Assembly (NCBI GenBank): GCA_023251285.1 | Contig: JAHEZB010000189.1 | Span: 1-5,674, forward strand | Source: Chitinophagaceae bacterium | GTDB taxonomy: Bacteria; Bacteroidota; Bacteroidia; Chitinophagales; Chitinophagaceae | DNA length: 5,674 bases | Reading direction: 5' to 3' | Shown: positions 5,537 to 5,674 of the stretch, piece by piece | How the letters are laid out: every line of letters starts with the position of its first letter | Position numbering within the stretch: the stretch's first letter is position 1 | Translations under genes and position numbers: made by a program | The notes under the pieces: model-generated | Told to the model about the DNA's origin: nothing | What the model saw: the letters and a program-made list of their open reading frames with translations, nothing else | The model's database searches: none

Positions 5537-5674
5537 TTAACTAATTTTCTTCTTCCCCTTTACTGCTTTTTGTTTCAAATTATTTATCCCTGGAATCCAT
5601 TCAAAATCCAACTGTCTTTTTTCCAGGTTTACGGCCACGAGTTTCACTTCTACTTTATCGCCCATTCTGAATTT
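5537..5674 (-). CDS. rnr: Ribonuclease R, C-terminal end (S1 domain and basic tail), partial
   Basis: The frame is open from the right window edge to TAA at 5539-5537 and gives 45 residues. Seen: FRMGDKVEVKLVAVNLEKRQ followed by LDFEW, which matches the end of the C-terminal S1 RNA-binding domain of RNase R (family pattern: lGDkVxVkVxxVnLexRqIDF). A lysine-rich tail follows (KQKAVKGKKKIS), as is usual after the last S1 domain of this 3'-to-5' exoribonuclease. RNase R degrades structured RNA and helps in rRNA quality control. The catalytic RNB domain would lie beyond the window. Another S1-domain protein cannot be excluded from 45 residues, but the combination of S1 end and basic tail makes RNase R most likely. 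The polyprenyl synthase follows on the same strand after 224 bases filled with repeats. Confidence 0.75.
   Translation of the reverse strand, partial: KFRMGDKVEVKLVAVNLEKRQLDFEWIPGINNLKQKAVKGKKKIS

Overview
The window looks like chromosomal DNA from an AT-rich Bacteroidota, probably close to Chitinophagaceae. The signs are the gene families (a PorT-type barrel protein, a 3-keto-disaccharide hydrolase, a phosphodiester glycosidase), the lack of clear Shine-Dalgarno sequences, and copies of the Bacteroidota -7 promoter element TAnnTTTG upstream of several genes. No RNA gene, CRISPR array, transposase or phage gene was seen.

Left part (1-1706). A 5'-truncated family 9 glycosyltransferase (heptosyltransferase type) and a TsaC/Sua5-type threonylcarbamoyl-AMP synthase form a plus-strand pair three bases apart. 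A minus-strand outer-membrane barrel gene converges on them with only six bases between the stop codons. The barrel gene's likely intrinsic terminator lies inside the coding sequence of tsaC.

Middle (1707-3633). Two exported proteins are divergently transcribed: a NAGPA-type phosphodiester glycosidase (minus) and a DUF1080 / 3-keto-disaccharide hydrolase (plus). They share a 190-bp intergenic region with back-to-back promoter candidates. Both probably act on carbohydrates in the periplasm or at the cell surface.

Toxin-antitoxin remnant (3688-4416). A complete DUF433 antitoxin gene overlaps by 17 nt a DUF5615 PIN-like toxin gene. The toxin is broken by a one-base frameshift at about 4028 and seems to have lost its stop codon at a homopolymer near 4243, so the frame runs antisense into the next gene.

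Right part (4263-5674). A minus-strand trans-polyprenyl diphosphate synthase lies downstream of the 3' end of another minus-strand gene, almost certainly ribonuclease R. The 224-bp gap holds two identical 69-bp repeats, each with two palindromes. Between them is a near-copy of the lysine-rich end of the RNase R gene, so the tail-plus-palindrome unit has been tandemly duplicated.

No wholly new system is evident. The most notable items are the duplicated rnr-tail/palindrome unit, the decayed toxin beside an intact antitoxin, and the terminator embedded antisense in tsaC.
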